A stretch of DNA of 64,000 bases. Source: Chrysemys picta bellii (taxonomy: Eukaryota > Chordata > Testudines > Emydidae). The stretch lies in assembly GCF_011386835.1 (NCBI RefSeq), contig NC_088796.1, positions 29,963,011 to 30,027,010 of the forward strand, read 5' to 3'. A program made the position numbers and the translations under genes. Below the pieces are notes generated by a model, which saw only the letters and a list, made by a program, of their open reading frames with translations, was not told the DNA's origin and searched no databases. Positions 56,985 through 64,000 of the stretch are shown here, in pieces (position 1 is the stretch's first letter; the number at the start of each line of letters is the position of its first letter).

Positions 56985-57830
56985 AAACTAACTTTTTTTC
57001 ACCTTGACTGTAAATATAGCTAGATAAAGGTAACCTAACATTCTGGTATTAATGTGTTGTGTCCAAAACAATTTTGCACTTGTTTTCATGCAGCTGTTTC
57101 AAGAGGAATCAGTCTGAGTTGTCTAAACTTGTTAGTTTCTTATGGTCAGCCTTGCAGTGATCAGATTTTTTTTTTTTTTAATTGGAAGGCAGTTCTTAAT
57201 TTGAGAACTTGTTCGTAGTGCCTCACCCAATGAATTAGATCAGAATGGGCTTAAGGTATAGTTGAGATAGTGATAGATTAAGATACACAGAGTGACAATG
57301 TCCAACATAGAGGTTGGGGATAAGACAGTATAAAGCGCTCTAAATAAAACCCACCAGCATGGCAGATGGGACTGAAAGTCTAAACTTCCCTAGGATTTGC
57401 ATTCTCTGTAGCTTCTGTGGTGGCAACTTAGTTGGTAAACTGGCTGTCAGCAAGTATTATGAGCATTTGCTTTTTCGGACAGGTGTGAAAGTGCCACCCT
57501 TCAAAGTAAGAAAACATTTTGTGCCCTTCAAAATGTATTTAGCCTCTTGCTCTAGGCAAATTACCTGCTTCTTTGTGGATGTATATAGCTGATGATGTTT
57601 TTTAAATTATATTAGAGAAAACAAGGTAATAGCTTGAATAATTATTCTGCGTCTTCTCATTCATCTTATATAGTTTTAATAGAATATGACAGGAAGTTAT
57701 AAAATGTATATTATAAGTTTTGACCCAAAGAATAGACATTCTTTTGTGTACAGAGCTAGAGAGAGTCATAAGACCTCCTAAAGAATATACACTTAAAATA
57801 ATGTTTTGGTGTATCCAGAACAATTAGCAT
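56985..57830 (+). other. NNT intron 4, first part
   Basis: No mobile element recognised. An ORF at 57359-57592 carries no domain. Confidence 0.4.
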
Positions 57831-57846
57831 GTTTCTAATTGTGTTA

Positions 57847-58035
57847 GGTTTCAGAGTAGCAGCCGTGTTGTTCTGTATCTGCAAAAAGAACAGGAGTACT
57901 TGTGGCACCTTAGAGACTAACACATTTATTAGAGCATAAGCTTTCGTGGGCTACAGCCCACTTCTTCTGGGCTGCCACGAAAGCTTATGCTCTAATAAAT
58001 GTGTTAGTCTCTAAGGTGCCACAAGTACTCCTGTT
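57847..58035. mobile_element. Penelope-like inverted element, copy E
   Basis: Two inverted arms share AACAGGAGTACTTGTGGCAC and CATAAGCTTTCGTGG. The exact 12-bp duplication CTAATTGTGTTA lies at 57835-57846 and 58036-58047. The left arm extends further outward (TTTCAGAGTAGCAGCCGTGT). The centre keeps a perfect GTGGGC/GCCCAC stem II hairpin on the minus strand. It is in NNT intron 4. Confidence 0.82.
57934..57969 (-). ncRNA. hammerhead ribozyme-like core, one core change (copy E)
   Basis: On the minus strand CAGAAGA (57969-57963, where CUGANGA is expected; U4 changed to A) precedes a perfect stem II GTGGGC-TGTA-GCCCAC. GAAA (57945-57942), stem III GC-TTAT-GC and TC follow. The opposite arm keeps only the GAAA-stem III half (57979 onward). 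Confidence 0.55.
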
Positions 58036-58047
58036 CTAATTGTGTTA

Positions 58048-59561
58048 AACGCCTATATAGCACAGATATGGGATTGTCAGTATCCCATATCTTACTATAA
58101 AATGTTTGGACCCATGGTGATCAGGAAATAAGTCCCAGTTTGTTTCTAACAAAACAAGAGACCAAAATAAGAGAATTGGGAAATCAGGCATAAAGCATAC
58201 ACCAGAAGAACTTTAGTCCCTTAATGAGGCCCCAAGGCTCCTTTTGTTTCCTTCTCTGCTAGACTAAGCTGCATTCTACACTGGAGAAGTTAGTAATACT
58301 GTCCCTGCACTTAAAAGGACATTCACACCTTTTCTTACAGTTTACTCTTTGCAAAATCACTGGAAAAAAGGGAAGATTGAGCACAATAGGAAAAGAGTAC
58401 ACTAGTCAACATGTTATTTACAGAAATGCAACTTGGCCAAGGGAAAGACCTACTGAGGCAGCACCTAGTGATAAGCATATTACATTTACAATCTGCTGTA
58501 CTAATATTAACTAAGCCTCCAAACACGCCTTTACGGTCAAGTGGAGTATTATCTGTTTTCAGATGGCGCAACGTAGGCACAAAGATTAAGCAACTTGTCC
58601 AAAACCACACAAGGATTGGTACATCTGGGATGAGAAAGTTCTTGACTCCTAGCTCTGTGCTTACTCTCCTAGATTGTGCTACCTTTACACCACATTTACT
58701 GTGCTTGATTCTGCAGTTTCCCTGTGTGCAGATCCTCACATTATGCATGCATAACAGAGCTGATGCTGCAGACCTTACCTTCCAAGATTGTAAACTGTTA
58801 AAGTTAGTTGCTAAGTTTCAGTATATTTATCACATTTTAAAACCCTAAGCAAGAGAATGAATGGCTAGAGACATCAGAAATCTTCCACTGCCCCACAAAT
58901 GCATGCTCTTAAGTACAAAGAAGTGCATTGTAAGGTTTCAAGAAGATTTAAGTGTTAATTGTATAGAAAGAAATAATAAGCATTTTGAGCTAAAGGGATG
59001 CATACAGACATTTAATTCAGACTAAATTTTTGTAATGATCTGGAACTGTAACTTTTGCAAAAACACTCAAACATTTTTAAAGAACATTTATGTTCAGAAT
59101 AAATATGGGCAAGTTTCAATCAAAATCAAAATTAGAGGTGCAAAAATAAACCTTTAGAGTAGCTTGTTATAAGCTAGTTGCATCCTTAACTGGCTAGCAC
59201 TTCTCCATGGCATATGACAAATGCTTGTTTGGGCTACATTTTCAAATGTTTTTTGAGCATAAATGTATAGCTTTCACATCAATTTACATGTTTCACTTAA
59301 ATGCGTGGGTGTTGTTTGGGGGAAGGTAGGGGGGTATTCTCTCTCCCCTCCCCCCCGGACTGCAAGCCGTGGAATTGGCCCCCACACGTTTGGCCCCATT
59401 GGCCTTACTGGAGCTGTCGTTCTCTTCCTCCTGCCCCCCCAATATAGAAGTCAAACTATGCCTATGCTTAAATGTGTGCCTCTTTGACTGCTGCAATGGC
59501 TGGGTGGGAGTTGGACATGGAAAAATACTAATACTATGGTCTCATCTTTTTCTGTTGACAG
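58048..59561 (+). other. NNT intron 4, second part, with an old SINE fragment
   Basis: At 58560-58690 a segment containing AGCAACTTGTCCAAAACCACACAAGG-like text and GACTCCTAGCTCTGTGCTTA is an old CORE/MIR-style SINE related to 43735-43865. The rest is unclassified; a C-run lies near 59348. Confidence 0.45.
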
Positions 59562-59649
59562 TTACAAGGCTGTTGTACTAGCAGCAAATCACTTTGGTCG
59601 ATTTTTCACTGGTCAGATCACAGCTGCTGGTAAAGTTCCTCCTGCCAAG
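59562..59649 (+). CDS. NNT: NNT coding exon 4
   Basis: Completes Gly200 and encodes [20 protein letters not shown] and AAGKVPPAK up to residue 229. The acceptor AG is at 59560-59561 and the donor GTATGT starts at 59650. The 88-bp exon starts with the third base of Gly200 and ends in phase 0. It links the first subdomain to the nucleotide-binding Rossmann fold. Confidence 0.97.
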
Positions 59650-59654
59650 GTATG

Positions 59655-60355
59655 TGGACTAAGAAAATTTATTCTGTAGCAGAGGTGATTTCATGAGTAT
59701 AGCAAACCACTGTTGATGCGTGTTAAATATTTTTTGATAGACCTGTGTTTAATTTCAGAGTTTAGAACCTGTTTGTTAATTCTGAGTCACTCCTTATTCA
59801 GGCAAAGTTTCCATTGTCTGCAATGGAAGCTAATCTGAATATAAAGAATGTTGAACTTTAATAAATTTCATTTATGCTTAACTTTTTCAATTCAAGCTTC
59901 TGATATAAAATCAGTTCATGCATTGGCAGGGTGGGGAGGGTTTTGGAAACTATTTGGGATTGTCAGGCTGGAACTTTGGTGTCTTAGAATCCTGATAGAA
60001 GTGGCTCTTGGTTGTGTTTAGTGAGGGGAAAGAGAGAAAATCAGTTGAGAATGGGAATCCAAAGTTTATGTAAAATGGGGGAAATGTACATTCCTTATGT
60101 CAGTCTATGTAGACTCCATAGTATATATGGGCTGACTCCCAAATTATTAGATGTTAGAAATGAATTTAATTAAATAATGTGATATTATGAACTATACCCT
60201 AGTCAATTTGGACCCTGTACTCTAAGGTAATCTGTTAAATAGATCTGGTCAATGAGCCATAGTCCCTATGGGAAATTCTGTACTATGTCAAACAGAATTG
60301 GTGCCGCTTTTCCAGATCACTTTGTATGTAGCTTGATCTCTAATAACAAATGTTA
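59655..60355 (+). other. NNT intron 5
   Basis: Nothing but AT-rich intronic DNA is seen in this short intron. Confidence 0.5.
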
Positions 60356-60361
60356 TTCTAG

Positions 60362-60451
<90 letters not shown>

Positions 60452-60969
60452 TAAGTGTGGGTGTTTAAAATCTTAGTGGCAACTCAAGATCATCTTTCAT
60501 TTTTCATGAAATGGTAGAGTGTAAACAAATCCTCCTGCCAAGGATTTTATTTCAGTTCACCCCAAAATAGAGAAATCATATCCACAATCATTCACATTGT
60601 TCATAAGAAGTGGCTGTGTCAGACCCCACTATGCTTCCCAGAAACCCTGCTATCCTGTATCCCAGAGCAAGGGCATCTGGGAATTCCTGAGCAAGGCTTT
60701 TTCCTTGCCATTGAATGGGGAGCGGAGATCCAACCCACTCTGCTCCTGCAGAGGGGGAAGCAGAGTCAGCAGTATGAGCCATTTTAAATGCTACCATCCT
60801 AAGACTGCTTCCTCTGCCTCAGAGATCATTCTCCTGTCCCAAAGGCATTTTTAAGAGGCAAGCCAGGAATAATGGGATAATGGTGGCCAAGAAAAAATTC
60901 CCTCATGAGCCTTAAATGTTTGTATCTCTCATTAAAGAATTTGCTTTTATTGAATTATTGTGTGCATAT

Positions 60970-61305
60970 CCTAGAATAGGAAGGGATCTTGAGAGGTCAT
61001 CTAGTCCAGTCCCTTGCACCATGGCACGACTAAGTATTATCTAGGCCATCCTTGACAGGTGTTTGTCTAAAATGCTCTTAAAAATCTCCAATGATGGAGA
61101 TTCCACATCCTCCTGAGGCAATTTATTCCAGTGCGTAACCACCCTGACAGTTAGGAAGTTAAGAAGAACAACTTTTCTCCCTCCTCCTTGTAACAACCTT
61201 TTATGTACTTGAAAACTTATCATGTCCCCTCAGTCTTCTCATTTCCAGACTGAAAAAATTGGGTTTGTTTAATCTTCTCTCATAGGTCATGTTTTCTAGA
61301 CCTTA
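60970..61305 (-). mobile_element. CR1 LINE 3' fragment
   Basis: The minus strand has the CR1 terminal phrases, including CCTGAGGAGGATGTGG and ACTTCCTAACTGTCAGGGTG-like text and the frame LNFLTVRVVTHWNKLPQEDV. The 3' terminus near 60975 reads CTCAAGATCCCTTCCTATTC in reverse complement. It is in NNT intron 6. Confidence 0.82.
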
Positions 61306-61309
61306 TATG

Positions 61310-64000
<2,691 letters not shown>

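Overview
The window looks like nuclear DNA of a cryptodiran turtle. It holds spliced vertebrate genes, very large repeat-filled introns, many CR1 LINE copies, a tRNA-derived SINE with the layout of the turtle CryI family (15553-15732), a Tx1-clade LINE and many hAT and mariner-like non-autonomous elements. The species cannot be named from sequence alone. Most ORFs longer than 60 codons belong to mobile elements or are chance readings.

Two host genes are present, arranged head to head. On the left, minus strand, are the first three coding exons of PAIP1 (11305-11527, 9477-9646, 5036-5224), a translation regulator that binds poly(A)-binding protein. Its GC-rich promoter carries a strong CTCF-type motif at 11677-11690. 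On the right, plus strand, are the first six coding exons of NNT (45937-46087, 54439-54668, 56762-56979, 59562-59649, 60362-60450, 62087-62274), the mitochondrial nicotinamide nucleotide transhydrogenase. A probable non-coding first exon and CpG-rich promoter lie at about 42200-42561. All inferred junctions are GT-AG and the codon phases join without a break. Both genes run off the window, PAIP1 to the left and NNT to the right. PAIP1-NNT adjacency is the usual vertebrate order.

The roughly 31 kb between the two promoters is a stack of nested mobile elements, and several insertions can be ordered by target-site duplications (TSDs). From left to right: a Penelope-like inverted element with a hAT foldback element in its middle (12088-13500); a Tigger-like transposon carrying a CryI SINE (14980-15859); a broken minus-strand endogenous retrovirus (about 16325-29205), itself interrupted by a solo-LTR-bearing inverted-repeat element, a 3.4-kb hAT transposon and a Penelope-like element; a second hAT transposase remnant (29222-30640); a Tx1-type LINE (about 30905-36990) split by a CpG-rich hAT element and a 1.1-kb solo LTR; and a decayed CR1 (37560-40970) split by a small TA-flanked MITE and another solo LTR. 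The NNT introns hold further MITEs.

Most noteworthy signals: hammerhead-ribozyme core sequences in several Penelope-like copies; a clean 43-bp micro-inversion distinguishing two copies of one LTR family; a foldback element with about 13 alternately oriented TTTAAAGGGCCC units; GC-rich, promoter-like cargo in DNA transposons; and clean insertions that leave the interrupted reading frames in register on both sides.
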